Shown here piece by piece: positions 1 to 8,832 of a stretch of 56,451 nucleotides of DNA. The DNA is taken from positions 1 to 56,451 of the forward strand of contig JANXUF010000069.1 of the NCBI GenBank assembly GCA_025356335.1, given 5' to 3'. Position 1 is the stretch's first letter; every line of letters begins with the position of its first letter. This DNA comes from Actinomycetes bacterium. Lineage in GTDB: Bacteria > Actinomycetota > Acidimicrobiia > Acidimicrobiales > Ilumatobacteraceae. A program made the position numbers and the translations under genes. The notes under the pieces are model-generated. The model was not told the DNA's origin. It made no database searches and worked only from the letters and a program-made list of their open reading frames with translations.

Positions 1-366
1 CAGCAACACGTGCTCACGCGTCTGGGGCATCGGACCATCAGTCGCCGCCACCACCAGGATCGCCCCATCGACCTGCGCAGCACCCGTGATCATGTTCTTG
101 ATGTAGTCGGCATGACCCGGCATGTCGACATGCGCATAATGCCGGTTCGGGGTCTCGTACTCGATATGAGCAATCGAGATCGTGATACCACGAGCCTTCT
201 CCTCAGGCGCCTTGTCGATCTGATCGAACGGCGTATACGTCGCCAGGCCCTTGCCGGCGAGCGTCTTCGAAATCGCTGCGGTCAGCGTCGTCTTGCCATG
301 GTCGATGTGACCCATCGTCCCAATGTTTACGTGCGGCTTGTTGCGCTCAAATTTTGCCTTCGACAT
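1..366 (-). CDS. tuf: Elongation factor Tu, N-terminal part (runs off the window)
   Basis: This encodes the first 122 residues of the GTPase that delivers aminoacyl-tRNA to the ribosome; the rest lies beyond base 1. The translation opens [17 protein letters not shown] and has the P-loop GHIDHGKTT, the switch I segment with ARGITI, and the switch II motif DMPGHADY, all diagnostic of EF-Tu. The ATG at 366-364 follows GGAGAGGGCCTCCG, a usable Shine-Dalgarno. Two tRNA genes (Met and Thr) lie just upstream on the same strand and are probably cotranscribed, a common arrangement for tuf. Identification is certain; only the C-terminus is unseen. Confidence 0.97.
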   Translation of the reverse strand, partial: MSKAKFERNKPHVNIGTMGHIDHGKTTLTAAISKTLAGKGLATYTPFDQIDKAPEEKARGITISIAHIEYETPNRHYAHVDMPGHADYIKNMITGAAQVDGAILVVAATDGPMPQTREHVLL

Positions 367-443
367 CGGAGGCCCTCTCCTTGATTGTGATTTTGGTAAC
401 GAATTTCGCTGACTGGAGTGTTACTTGACTGTGCATTTCACTG

Positions 444-520
444 TGGTAGCGGCGATCGGTCTCGAACCGATGACCTTCCGATTATGAGCCGGATGCTCTG
501 ACCAACTGAGCTACGCCGCC
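444..520 (-). tRNA. tRNA-Met (CAU)
   Basis: Read on the minus strand, the 77 bases (including an encoded 3' CCA at 446-444) fold as a cloverleaf. The acceptor stem GGCGGCG pairs with CGCCGCT, the D-arm is AGCTCAGTTGGTCAGAGC, the anticodon loop CTCATAA gives CAU, and the T-loop is GGTTCGAGACC. The non-initiator acceptor stem (G1 paired with U72) suggests elongator Met. A CAU anticodon could also be modified for Ile (AUA), which sequence alone does not exclude. It lies 64 bases downstream of tRNA-Thr and upstream of tuf. Confidence 0.93.
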
Positions 521-584
521 AGGGCTTTGCGACCCGCTCGGTACCGTCTCCCACCAGGGAGAAGGCCCGTGACGGGGCTGATCG

Positions 585-657
585 AGCCCTCTGTGGGAAT
601 CGAACCCACGACCTACGCCTTACCATGGCGTTGCTCTACCGACTGAGCTAAAAGGGC
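585..657 (-). tRNA. tRNA-Thr (GGU)
   Basis: The minus strand gives a 73-base cloverleaf. Acceptor stem GCCCTTT pairs with AGAGGGC, the D-arm is TAGCTCAGTCGGTAGAGC, anticodon stem ACGCC/GGCGT encloses loop ATGGTAA with anticodon GGU, and the T-arm is GTGGGTTCGATTCCCAC. No CCA is encoded. It is the promoter-proximal member of the tRNA-Thr, tRNA-Met, tuf series. Confidence 0.94.
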
Positions 658-800
658 AGACGCGGCGATGCCACGAACCGGGAGTCGACTCTAGCGGTGA
701 GAGGACTGCGACCGTCGCACCGATTCTGCCCGATTTTGCGACGCAACTGGCGGATGCCCTGCCAGCAGCCAAGGTGTTGCGCTCCGGCCGGGTCGGCCCG

Positions 801-806
801 TATGGT
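801..806 (+). promoter_or_regulatory. Putative -10 box (leaderless) of the GNAT gene
   Basis: TATGGT ends six bases before the in-frame GTG at 813, the spacing expected when transcription starts at the start codon. It is one of many such boxes in the window and decides the start chosen for this gene. Confidence 0.5.
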
Positions 807-812
807 GCCTCG

Positions 813-1358
813 GTGCCTCCCCGAAGTCGGCCGACAGACCCGTCCGTCATCATCCGTCCCGCCGTGCTCGACGATGCCGAGAGCATCCGCCAGATCTACA
901 ACCACGAGGTGACGTCGACGACGGCGACGTTCGACCTGGTTCCACGGTCGCTGCAGGACCAGCAGGACTGGTTGCAGCAGCGTTCGGGTGCTTTCGCGAC
1001 GATCGTCGCTGTCGATGCGGCAACAGGCGAGGTGCTCGGCTTTTCAGCGCTGTCGCCGTACAAGGAGCGTGCCGCCTACCGGACGTCGGTCGAGGACTCG
1101 ATCTACGTGCGAGTCGATGCCCAGGGCAGAGGTGTCGGGCGCATGCTGCTCAACAATCTGCTCGATCTCGCTGTCCAATCGGGGTTCCACTCGGTGTTCG
1201 CCAGGATCGAAGCCGGTGGAGATGCCAGCAGGGCATTGCACGCGCGGTGCGGCTTCCAACTCGTCGGCATCGAACGCGAGGTCGGGCGCAAGTTCAACAG
1301 GTGGCTGAGCGTCGCCCTGATGCAATGTGTGCTCAACGAGCCTGTCGGCGAGCGGTGA
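813..1358 (+). CDS. GNAT-family N-acetyltransferase, phosphinothricin/methionine sulfone acetyltransferase type
   Basis: A 181-residue acetyltransferase of the Pat/Bar-like GNAT branch, which N-acetylates small amino-acid-like substrates such as phosphinothricin or methionine sulfoximine. The protein begins with IIRPAVLDDAESI, has the family segment RQIYNHEV, the acetyl-CoA loop QGRGVGR about two thirds along, and a C-terminal ARCGFQLVGIEREVGRKF typical of this subgroup. The reading frame is open upstream to a GTG at 774, but the GTG at 813 has TATGGT exactly six bases before it, so a leaderless start there is preferred. The true substrate cannot be read from sequence. It lies on the opposite strand to tuf and its tRNAs. 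Confidence 0.85.
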   Translation: MPPRSRPTDPSVIIRPAVLDDAESIRQIYNHEVTSTTATFDLVPRSLQDQQDWLQQRSGAFATIVAVDAATGEVLGFSALSPYKERAAYRTSVEDSIYVRVDAQGRGVGRMLLNNLLDLAVQSGFHSVFARIEAGGDASRALHARCGFQLVGIEREVGRKFNRWLSVALMQCVLNEPVGER

Positions 1359-1381
1359 GATCCATCGAGTGACCACACCGC

Positions 1382-3175
1382 TCAGACGGTGACGCCGACC
1401 GATTCGGCCTCGTGGGCGAGGGCCAGCCAGTGTTCTTCGGCTGCGTCCATCGCCGCCTGAGCAGCCGCCAGGTCGAAGCCGACCTGGCGGTGATCGGTTC
1501 CGGCACGGGAGAGAGCGACGACGAGCTCGTCCCGGCGCTTGGTGGCGGCACTCAGACTGCGTTCGGCCTGGCCGACGAGGCGACGCAGCGTGCTCGGGCT
1601 GCGAGTGCTCGTCGGCCGCTTTGCAGCGACAGCGTCGACCGCCTGGCGGCGCGCCGACGACACCGTCGCTGCCTTCTGCTGCGGCTTGCCATCGGCGTTC
1701 GGGGTGCGCGAGGCCATCCATCCTGCGACTCCGCCACGGACGAGCGACGCGCCGCCGTGACCGTCCAACGCCAGTACCTCCTCGACGGTGCGGTCGACGA
1801 AGGAGCGGTCGTGGCTGACGACGATCAGTGCGCCCGGCCAGTCCTCGAGAAAATCTTCGAGGGCGCGCAGCGTGTCGAGATCGAGGTCGTTGGTCGGTTC
1901 GTCGAGCATCAGCACATTCGGCTGGTCGACGAGCGTCAGCAGCAACTGCAGCCTTCGGCGCTCGCCGCCGCTGAGCGTGTAGATCGGCGCGTACTGCGCA
2001 TCGCCGTCGAACCAGAAGCGCTCCATCAACTGTTTGTCGGCGAGCGTCGGTTCGGGTTTCGTCGGCCCGGCTACTGCTTCGCGGACACGTTGGTCAGGGT
2101 TCAAGGCGCGACCGAGTTGGTCGTAGTAGCCGACGACCACCGTGCTGCCGCGCTCGATCGACCCGGATGTCGGCTCACGGCGTCCGGCCAGGATGTCGAG
2201 CAACGTCGACTTGCCTGAACCGTTGGCCCCCATGATCCCCAGCCGGTCCCCCGGTTCGAGAATGTGGCTGAACGGCTTGAGCAGATCCGTATCCGATGCT
2301 GGCCAACGGAACGAGATGCCGTGCAACTCGATCGCCTTCGAACCGAGCCTGGCGGTCCCCATCGACAACCCGAGATCACCCGTTCGGGCCGCTGCCTGCT
2401 TGCGGCCCTCGACGATCGCTGTTGCCGAGGCGATACGGGCCTTCGGCTTGGTGGACCGCGCCGGTGCGCCCCGCCGCAGCCACGCCAGTTCCTTGCGTGC
2501 CAGCACCCGTCGGGTCTGCTCGTCGCTGACGGCCTGCTCCTCACGCTCTGCACGGGCATCGAGATAGGCGGCATAGCCGGAGCCGGCGTTCGCCCCCCGC
2601 GGAACGTGCATGTAGGTCTTGCCACGGTCGATCTCGAGCACCTTGTTTGTCACCCGGTCGAGCACGTGACGGTCGTGGGTCACGAGGATCAAGCCGCCAG
2701 CAAAGGCGGCAAGGCGCTCTTCCAGGAACGAGATGGCGTCGAGGTCCAGATGGTTCGTCGGTTCGTCGAGGATCAGCAGGTCGTATTCGCCGGCGAGCAG
2801 CGTGGCGAGGGCGACACGTTTCAACTGCCCGCCCGACAGCTCGTCGGTGCGGGCGTCGATCAACGCCGCCATGCCGAGGCGATCGAGCATCGCCTCGCCC
2901 TGCCATCCCGCACCGATCGCCTCGCGGATCGTTCCTGGCGGCAGTGTCGTGTTCTGTCCGAGAAACCCGAGTCGCAGGCCGCGTCCGCGGCGGACCTCAC
3001 CGGATTCAGGCGAAATCTCCCCGGCGAGCATCCGCAGCAACGTCGACTTGCCGCAACCGTTGAGGCCGACGACGCCGATGCGGTCCCCGTCGCTGACCGT
3101 CACGTCGAGGTCGACGAACAGCGGCCTGTTCGGCCGTGATGCTTTCAGACCCTGTGCATCGACGAGTACCACCAC
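1382..3175 (-). CDS. ABC-F family ATPase, Uup type
   Basis: A duplicated ATPase without membrane segments. ABC-F proteins act on the ribosome as translation factors or antibiotic-protection proteins; Uup-like members also affect replication and recombination. The two nucleotide-binding domains carry Walker A motifs GLNGCGKST and GANGSGKST, signature motifs LSGGQ and LSGGE, and Walker B segments with DEPTNHLDL and DEPTNDLDL. The linker between them is charged and helical. After the second domain come about 75 residues of heptad-rich sequence, the coiled-coil tail typical of Uup. The frame is open to 3442, overlapping the divergent gene, but the ATPase domain begins just after the GTGs at 3175 and 3172; TACCCT lies eight bases before 3175. 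The start is therefore moderately uncertain; about 597 residues. Confidence 0.88.
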   Translation of the reverse strand: MVVLVDAQGLKASRPNRPLFVDLDVTVSDGDRIGVVGLNGCGKSTLLRMLAGEISPESGEVRRGRGLRLGFLGQNTTLPPGTIREAIGAGWQGEAMLDRLGMAALIDARTDELSGGQLKRVALATLLAGEYDLLILDEPTNHLDLDAISFLEERLAAFAGGLILVTHDRHVLDRVTNKVLEIDRGKTYMHVPRGANAGSGYAAYLDARAEREEQAVSDEQTRRVLARKELAWLRRGAPARSTKPKARIASATAIVEGRKQAAARTGDLGLSMGTARLGSKAIELHGISFRWPASDTDLLKPFSHILEPGDRLGIMGANGSGKSTLLDILAGRREPTSGSIERGSTVVVGYYDQLGRALNPDQRVREAVAGPTKPEPTLADKQLMERFWFDGDAQYAPIYTLSGGERRRLQLLLTLVDQPNVLMLDEPTNDLDLDTLRALEDFLEDWPGALIVVSHDRSFVDRTVEEVLALDGHGGASLVRGGVAGWMASRTPNADGKPQQKAATVSSARRQAVDAVAAKRPTSTRSPSTLRRLVGQAERSLSAATKRRDELVVALSRAGTDHRQVGFDLAAAQAAMDAAEEHWLALAHEAESVGVTV

Positions 3176-3260
3176 GTCGCCAGAGGGTAGAGGCAGACCC
3201 CTCGTTTCCCGCAGATCGTGCCGTTCGCCACCGGCACGACGTGACGTATGGTGGCGGGGG

Positions 3261-3953
3261 ATGGCCGAAAATTCAACGAAACGTTCATCTCCGAAAACGG
3301 CCGACCCGAACCCGCTGGCGCCGCGATTGCGCAGCGCTCTGGAGCGGCGCACCGACGAGGACCTCCGCGACGAACTCGATTGGACCGAGTTCGACATCAG
3401 CGGCGAGTTCCGATCGGCGGACCTACAACGACGGGAGGTCACCGGTTGCCTGCTGCGGCGGTGTCAGCTGACCGGCGCCAACCTGCAGCGCTGCCGCCTC
3501 ATCGATGTGCTTTTCGAAGAATGCGAGCTCTCCGGCACCGATCTCGGGGAGGCAGGGATGAAGCGTGTGGAGTTCCGCAACTGCCGGATGTCCGGCGTAC
3601 AGATCAGCAACGCCCGCCTCGCCGACGTCCGTTTCACGAACTGCAAACTCGACGGCGCCAACTTCCGCATGGCCGGCGCCGAGCGCGTCCGCTTCGAGTC
3701 ATCGATCCTCACCGAAGCCGACTTCCACTCGGCCAACCTCGCCGCTGCCCGCATCATCGGTTGCGACCTGACGGGTGCAGATTTCTCCCAGGCCAACACT
3801 GCCGGCGCACACCTCGTCGGCTCGGTACTCGTCGACCTTCGCGGCGCATCGGGGATTCGCGGCGTGACGATCGATCCGCTCCAGGTTCTGCCGCTGGCTT
3901 ACAGCCTGTTCGGGTCGCTCGGCATCACGATCGACGACCCCAACCCGGACTGA
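3261..3953 (+). CDS. Pentapeptide-repeat protein
   Basis: A 230-residue protein. Residues 50-200 are tandem A(D/N)LXX-type pentapeptides such as GANLQ, GTDLG, GANFR, EADFH, GADFS, which fold as a right-handed quadrilateral beta-helix. Family members include DNA-mimic gyrase protectors (Qnr, MfpA) and proteins of unknown function. The frequent F or L at the centre and Cys every second coil (ECEL, NCRM, NCKL, GCDL) resemble the Qnr branch, but that assignment is inference. The ATG at 3261 follows GGGGG and a TATGGT box eight bases upstream. It is transcribed divergently from the ABC-F gene across an 85-base gap, so the two may share regulation. Confidence 0.85.
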   Translation: MAENSTKRSSPKTADPNPLAPRLRSALERRTDEDLRDELDWTEFDISGEFRSADLQRREVTGCLLRRCQLTGANLQRCRLIDVLFEECELSGTDLGEAGMKRVEFRNCRMSGVQISNARLADVRFTNCKLDGANFRMAGAERVRFESSILTEADFHSANLAAARIIGCDLTGADFSQANTAGAHLVGSVLVDLRGASGIRGVTIDPLQVLPLAYSLFGSLGITIDDPNPD

Positions 3954-3972
3954 CGACACTTGCCACTCGGGC

Positions 3973-3978
3973 TACGCT
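3973..3978 (+). promoter_or_regulatory. Putative -10 box (leaderless) of the Uma2 gene
   Basis: TACGCT followed by GAGCCG and the ATG at 3985. The six-base spacing suggests the transcript begins at the start codon. Confidence 0.5.
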
Positions 3979-3984
3979 GAGCCG

Positions 3985-4500
3985 ATGGCGACCGTCTTCT
4001 TGGACCAGCCGATCGAATTGCAGGCGTTCCTCAAGCGGCGTCGCGAACTCGGACAGGACACGCACGACGAAGTCTGGGAAGGGGTGTACCACGTGTCACC
4101 GATGGCGCATTCGCGACACGGGCTGCTCGACGACGAACTCGCAGGGGTGCTCAGGCCGCATGCGCGCGAAGGTGGCCTAGTCGGCAGCAGCGCGTTCAAC
4201 CTCGGCGAGCCGAACGACTACCGCGTCCCGGATCGTGGATACTTTCGGTCACCAACTCCAGCCGTATACGTGCCAACGGCGGCGCTGGTCGTAGAGATCC
4301 TTTCGCCTGACGACGAGACATTTGCCAAGTTTGGCTTCTACGCGAGACACGATGTCGAGGAGATCTGCACTGCCGATCCGCAGGCTCGCCAACTTCGGTG
4401 GTTCCGCCGCAGCGGCGATGACTACGAGGAGGTCTCAGCGAGCGATGTGCTCGGCGTCACCGTCGCTGAACTCATCGAGCAAATCGACTGGCCGACCTGA
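3985..4500 (+). CDS. Uma2-family putative restriction endonuclease
   Basis: A 171-residue protein of the Uma2 (DUF820) family, single-domain PD-(D/E)XK-fold predicted nucleases of unknown biological role that are numerous in cyanobacteria and actinobacteria. Conserved family segments are EGVYHVSPMAHSRHGLLDDE, the catalytic aspartate in YRVPDRGYF, and LVVEILSPDDET followed by a lysine in FAKFGFYARHDV. No methyltransferase or specificity subunit lies nearby. It precedes a decayed kinase pseudogene on the same strand. Confidence 0.85.
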   Translation: MATVFLDQPIELQAFLKRRRELGQDTHDEVWEGVYHVSPMAHSRHGLLDDELAGVLRPHAREGGLVGSSAFNLGEPNDYRVPDRGYFRSPTPAVYVPTAALVVEILSPDDETFAKFGFYARHDVEEICTADPQARQLRWFRRSGDDYEEVSASDVLGVTVAELIEQIDWPT

Positions 4501-4517
4501 TCGGGACACGGCCGCCA

Positions 4518-4934
4518 TCGGCATTCGAGTCAGCATCGACGTGGCACCAAGCCCTTCCGCCACCCATGTCCGCCGAGCGCTCGGCCGGCCGACGGCCAGG
4601 GCATCTCTCGATGACTTCAAGCGGCCCTGGAGTGACGCCCGGATTCGCGGATACGACCGCCTCAGTGCCGAGGGTTACTACCGCAACGCCCCCGACTTCG
4701 AGTCGGCACGAGCGCTGTTGCTCGAACCTGCGGGTCCAGCGGGTTCAGGAAGCCTCGTGTTGTGCGCACACGACCCACTGACCGGCGTCGATCACCGCGA
4801 TATCACCGTCGCTGCACACCGATCGTTATCACGCCGCCGAACAGATCTACCTCGACGAGGTCGATCCTCGACCGCGTGCCGACGTCATCATCGACAACAC
4901 CGATTTCGCTCGTCCGATCGCCACGTACCTCTGA
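4518..4934 (+). pseudogene. Decayed uridine-kinase-like P-loop protein
   Basis: Remnant of an actinobacterial uridine/nucleoside-kinase-like gene. One frame (about 4518-4808) retains the family segment SLDDFKRPWSD, then RLSAEGYYRNAPDFESARA and LCAHDPLTGVDHRDIT. The later segment DRYHAAEQIYLDEVDP and ADVIIDNTDFARP, ending at TGA 4932-4934, is in another frame starting near 4821. The roughly 50 residues that normally separate these blocks are missing, and no N-terminal P-loop GxxxxGKS can be found in the expected place. So the gene has lost its nucleotide-binding loop and suffered an internal deletion with frame change. Recognition rests on memory of the family, not a search. Confidence 0.72.
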
Positions 4935-4986
4935 GGCCGAAACCTGCGGATCAGGCGAGTCCTATCGATCCCACAGCACCAATGGC

Positions 4987-5016
4987 GAGACCCCGATCCG
5001 GGTGGATCGGGGTCTC
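4987..5016 (-). terminator. Strong hairpin downstream of tRNA-Tyr
   Basis: Perfect 13-bp inverted repeat GAGACCCCGATCC / GGATCGGGGTCTC with a 4-base loop, ten bases beyond the encoded CCA of tRNA-Tyr. There is no long T run, so termination or 3'-end processing are both possible. Confidence 0.65.
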
Positions 5017-5025
5017 ACATGTTCC

Positions 5026-5109
<84 letters not shown>

Positions 5110-5169
5110 AGGAAGACAACGAGAGGCTATCCGCATTGCACGCTCGCTCACCACCCGAATGCCGCTGCC

Positions 5170-5175
5170 TACACT
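5170..5175 (+). promoter_or_regulatory. Putative -10 box (leaderless) of the YajQ gene
   Basis: TACACT, six bases (GACGCC), then ATG at 5182. No Shine-Dalgarno sequence is present. Confidence 0.5.
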
Positions 5176-5181
5176 GACGCC

Positions 5182-5670
5182 ATGCCGAGTTTTGATGTGG
5201 TTTCCGAAGTCGACGCCCAGGAACTGAAGAATGCCGTCGACCAGTCGCAGCGCGAGATCGCCACCCGATTCGATTTCAAGAACACCGATTCGTCGATCGA
5301 GCAGAAGGACTTCGTGCTCACGCTGCGGACCGTGAGCGAGGATCGGCTCACCGCGCTGCGCGTCGTCCTCGAGGAGCGCCTCGTCAAGCGCGGCCTGTCG
5401 CTCAAGGGCCTCGACTACGGCAAGGTCGAGGAGGCGACGCACAACTCGGTCCGTCAAGTGCTGACGGTCAAGGTCGGCATCACCTCCGACAAGGCCCGCG
5501 AGATCAACAGGTTGATCAAGGAGAAGGGGCCGAAAGGCGTCAGCAGCCAGACCCAAGGCGAGCAGGTCCGCGTCACCGGCAAGAAGCGCGACGACCTGCA
5601 GGCCGTGATGTCACTGCTCAAGGGCGAGGATCTCGGGGTTCCACTGCAATTCAACAACTTCCGCGACTGA
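5182..5670 (+). CDS. yajQ: YajQ-family nucleotide-binding protein
   Basis: A 162-residue member of the YajQ/DUF520 family: two ferredoxin-like folds that bind nucleic acid or nucleotides, with some members binding cyclic-di-GMP. The N-terminus MPSFDVVSEVDAQELKNAVDQ, the segment RFDFKNTDSSIE, then VRVTGKKRDDLQAVM and the terminal PLQFNNFRD match the family along its whole length (normally 160-165 residues). The start is fixed by the leaderless -10 box. A GNAT fusion gene follows after five bases, so the two are probably cotranscribed. Confidence 0.95.
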   Translation: MPSFDVVSEVDAQELKNAVDQSQREIATRFDFKNTDSSIEQKDFVLTLRTVSEDRLTALRVVLEERLVKRGLSLKGLDYGKVEEATHNSVRQVLTVKVGITSDKAREINRLIKEKGPKGVSSQTQGEQVRVTGKKRDDLQAVMSLLKGEDLGVPLQFNNFRD

Positions 5671-5675
5671 CCGCC

Positions 5676-6584
5676 GTGGCGACCCACGTCTCGGCGGAGC
5701 GCCAACTTGCGCAGGTCAACATCGGCACGCCGCGGTATCCGCTCGATCATCCAGGCATCGCCGGTTTCATCGACAACCTCGGGCTCGTCAATGGGCTCGG
5801 CGAAGCCTCGCCGGGGTACGTCTGGCGATTGCAGACCGCAGCGGGCGACGCCACCGGGGTCCGGGTCTTCGACGATCCACGGGTCATCATCAACCTCACC
5901 GTCTGGGAATCGGTCGAAGCGCTACGGGAATTCGCCTATCGCGGTACGCACAGGGAATTCTTCCGACGTCGGGCCGAATGGTTCGAGCCGGGTCGGTCGG
6001 CAACGGCGCTGTGGTGGATCCCCACCGGTCGATTTCCGGACGAGCACGATGCTCGCCGCCGGATCGAGTTCATCGCCAGGCACGGATCGTCGCCCTACGC
6101 CTTCGAGATCGCCAAGCAGCAACCTCCGCTCGTCATCAAACGATCGGACATCACCGCCGACGCCGCCCAAGGTCTGATCGGCGAACTGAACGATCACCTC
6201 ACGGCGCTCTATCCGGATCCGACCGCCAATTTCTTCTTCCTCAGCCCTGAGCAGGTTGCCCCGGGCAACGGGCTGTTCCTGATAGCCGCGCTCGACGACG
6301 TTCCGGTGGGGTGCGGTGCCTATCGCAAACTCGACGCCACGACAGCGGAGATCAAGCGCATGTACGTCGCCCCGTCGACTCGCGGGTTGAAGCTCGGTGC
6401 GGCGATACTCAGCGAACTCGAAGGTGCGGCGACCCGTGACGGCGTGACCCGGATGGTGTTGGAGACCGGCCCTGAGCAGCCGGAGGCGATCGGCCTGTAC
6501 CGCAGTTTCGGCTACACCCCGACGCCGCCGTGGGGTGAGTACGCCAGCGCACCGGACTCGATCTGCTTGCAGCACCTGCTGTAG
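5676..6584 (+). CDS. DUF3291-GNAT fusion protein
   Basis: A 302-residue protein with two recognisable halves. Residues 8-145 are DUF3291-like, from LAQVNIGTPRYPLDHPGIAGF through INLTVWESVEALREFAY to the Trp-rich ALWWIPTG; this domain resembles antibiotic-biosynthesis monooxygenases but has no settled role. Residues 155-302 are a GNAT acetyltransferase with IKRMYVAPSTRG, LGAAILSELE and MVLETGPEQPEAIGLY. The start is GTG 5676, five bases after yajQ. The two domains are separate proteins in most genomes, so the fusion suggests they work on a common small molecule, which is inference. Confidence 0.85.
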   Translation: MATHVSAERQLAQVNIGTPRYPLDHPGIAGFIDNLGLVNGLGEASPGYVWRLQTAAGDATGVRVFDDPRVIINLTVWESVEALREFAYRGTHREFFRRRAEWFEPGRSATALWWIPTGRFPDEHDARRRIEFIARHGSSPYAFEIAKQQPPLVIKRSDITADAAQGLIGELNDHLTALYPDPTANFFFLSPEQVAPGNGLFLIAALDDVPVGCGAYRKLDATTAEIKRMYVAPSTRGLKLGAAILSELEGAATRDGVTRMVLETGPEQPEAIGLYRSFGYTPTPPWGEYASAPDSICLQHLL

Positions 6585-6733
6585 CTCGGTGCGTCTGCTT
6601 CGCTGGGTCTGGTCACAACAGGCACCTCGATGCGACAGTACTCACAGAGGGCCTGCCCGACCAGAGCGGGAAACGCTCCCGAGCCGCCATCAAAGGTGCC
6701 CTGGCGCCGGAGATGGAGTGCGAGGAAATCGAA

Positions 6734-8686
6734 TCAGTCTTCCGGCGGTGCCTGGGCGGCGCGGGTCTGCAGCTCGTCGACGACGGTGGCGTCGGCGAGA
6801 GTGGTGGTGTCGCCGAGGTTGCGGCCCTCTGCGACGTCACGGAGCAGTCGGCGCATGATCTTGCCGCTGCGGGTCTTCGGCAGTTCCGGGGTGAAGAAGA
6901 TCGCCTTCGGTTTGGCGATCGGACCGATCTCGGTGGCGACGTGATCACGAAGCGTCTTGACATCGGCATCGAACCCGGTGCGCAGCGTCACGTAGGCGAT
7001 GATCGCCTGGCCGGTCGTTGCATCGTTCGCACCGACAACGGCCGCCTCCGCAACGGCAGGGTGCGAAACGAGCGCCGATTCGACCTCGGTGGTCGAGATG
7101 CGGTGCCCGGAGACGTTCATCACGTCATCGACACGGCCGAGGAGCCACAGGTAGCCGTCGTCATCCAACTTCGCGCCGTCACCGGCGAAGTAGCGACCGG
7201 GGAACCGTGACCAGTAGGTGTCCTGATAACGCTGCGGGTCGTTCCAGATACCGCGCAGCATTCCTGGCCACGGCTGCGTCAACGTCAGATAGCCGCCACC
7301 GACCTCGACATGTGCTGCGTTGTCGTCGACGACTTCGGCGCTGATGCCCGGAAGCGGGAAGGTCGCAGAACCCGGCTTCAGTGTCGTCGCACCGGGCAGC
7401 GGGCTGATCATGATGCCACCGGTTTCCGTCTGCCACCACGTGTCGACGACCGGGCAGCGGTCACCACCGATGTGCTCGCGGTACCACATCCATGCCTCGG
7501 GGTTGATCGGCTCACCGACGGAACCGAGCAGCCGCAGCGAGGTCAGATCATGTTTTGCCGGTTCCTGATCACCCCACTTCATATACGTGCGAATCGCCGT
7601 TGGCGCTGTATAGAAGATCGAGACCTTGTACTTCTCGACGATGTCCCACATGCGGTCGTTGGCGGGGAAGTTCGGCACGCCTTCGTACATCACCTGCGTC
7701 GCCCCGTTCGCCAACGGGCCGTAGACGATGTACGAATGGCCGGTGATCCAGCCGATATCGGCCGTACACCAATAGACGTCGGTGTCGGCATGCAGATCGA
7801 AGACGTACTTGTGGGTGAAGGCGACATGCGTCAGATAGCCACCCGTGGTGTGCATGATCCCCTTCGGCTTGCCGGTGGTGCCAGACGTGTAGAGCAGGAA
7901 CAGCAATTGTTCTGAATCGAACGGTTCAGCCGGGCAGTCATCCGACGCATGCTCCATCAACTCGTGGTACCAATGATCACGACCGTCCACCATCGTCACG
8001 TCGTTGCCGCCACGCCTGACGACAACGACGTGTTCGATCGTCGGGGTCGTCGCCAACGCCTCGTCCGCCGCCGTCTTCAACGGGAACACCTCACCGCGAC
8101 GCCATCCGCCATCTGCGGTGATCAGCACCTTCGCCTCGGCGTCGTTGATGCGGTCCGACAGCGACTGCGCCGAGAACCCACCGAACACCACCGAGTGCGC
8201 GGCACCGATTCGCGCGCAGGCGAGCATCGCAACCGCGGCCTCCGGGATCATCGGCAGATAGATGTTGACCCGATCACCGACACCGACGCCCAAACCTTGC
8301 AGGACACTGGCGAACCGCTTCGTCTCGTCGAGCAGTTGGGCATACGTGATCGTGCGCGTATCACCGGGCTCACCCTCCCAGTAGATCGCCACGCGATCAC
8401 CGATACCGGCCTCGACATGGCGATCGAGACAGTTGTAGGCGACGTTCAGCTGTGCGCCGACGAACCATTTCGCGTACGGCAACTCCCACTCGCAGATCGC
8501 CGACCATTGGCGTGACCACGACACCAGATCGGAAGCCTGACCAGCCCAGAACTCGTGGAAATCCTCGTTCGCCTCGTCGTACATGAACGTACCGACGACC
8601 AGTGCGTCACGCTTGAAATCCTCGGGCGGCGCAAACCGGCGATTCTCTGCAGACAACGCGTCGATACCAGCTGATTCTTCGGCCAT
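6734..8686 (-). CDS. acs: Acetyl-CoA synthetase (AMP-forming)
   Basis: A roughly 650-residue ligase that activates acetate with ATP and CoA through acetyl-AMP. Motifs: P-loop-like [12 protein letters not shown], the acetate-pocket segment with [30 protein letters not shown], the hinge in [13 protein letters not shown], and the C-terminal [11 protein letters not shown] whose lysine is the acetylation-regulated residue of the family. Length is normal for Acs. Two in-frame ATGs exist, at 8692 and 8686; the second is preferred because GGGG sits at suitable distance upstream. It is the only gene on its transcript as far as can be seen. Confidence 0.95.
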   Translation of the reverse strand: MAEESAGIDALSAENRRFAPPEDFKRDALVVGTFMYDEANEDFHEFWAGQASDLVSWSRQWSAICEWELPYAKWFVGAQLNVAYNCLDRHVEAGIGDRVAIYWEGEPGDTRTITYAQLLDETKRFASVLQGLGVGVGDRVNIYLPMIPEAAVAMLACARIGAAHSVVFGGFSAQSLSDRINDAEAKVLITADGGWRRGEVFPLKTAADEALATTPTIEHVVVVRRGGNDVTMVDGRDHWYHELMEHASDDCPAEPFDSEQLLFLLYTSGTTGKPKGIMHTTGGYLTHVAFTHKYVFDLHADTDVYWCTADIGWITGHSYIVYGPLANGATQVMYEGVPNFPANDRMWDIVEKYKVSIFYTAPTAIRTYMKWGDQEPAKHDLTSLRLLGSVGEPINPEAWMWYREHIGGDRCPVVDTWWQTETGGIMISPLPGATTLKPGSATFPLPGISAEVVDDNAAHVEVGGGYLTLTQPWPGMLRGIWNDPQRYQDTYWSRFPGRYFAGDGAKLDDDGYLWLLGRVDDVMNVSGHRISTTEVESALVSHPAVAEAAVVGANDATTGQAIIAYVTLRTGFDADVKTLRDHVATEIGPIAKPKAIFFTPELPKTRSGKIMRRLLRDVAEGRNLGDTTTLADATVVDELQTRAAQAPPED

Positions 8687-8832
8687 GACCATCCCCTAGT
8701 GGATCGAGTGTTGGATCGAACCTTTGAAATCTAGGCTGCTGATCAGAGAGACCGCCAGCGGAGGCCTGCGTACCTGGCGACATTCGGCCGGCGGCGACGA
8801 GGTCGGTCCAGCTGGCGCCGACGAGGTCCTGC

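Noticed and set aside
2264..3139. Long plus-strand frame (291 codons) inside the ABC-F gene
   Set aside because: It is antisense to conserved ATPase motifs and has no recognisable domain.
6585..6733. Possible terminator hairpin around GAGCGGGAAACGCTC
   Set aside because: The stem is short and not followed by a T tract; nothing else is recognisable in this interval.
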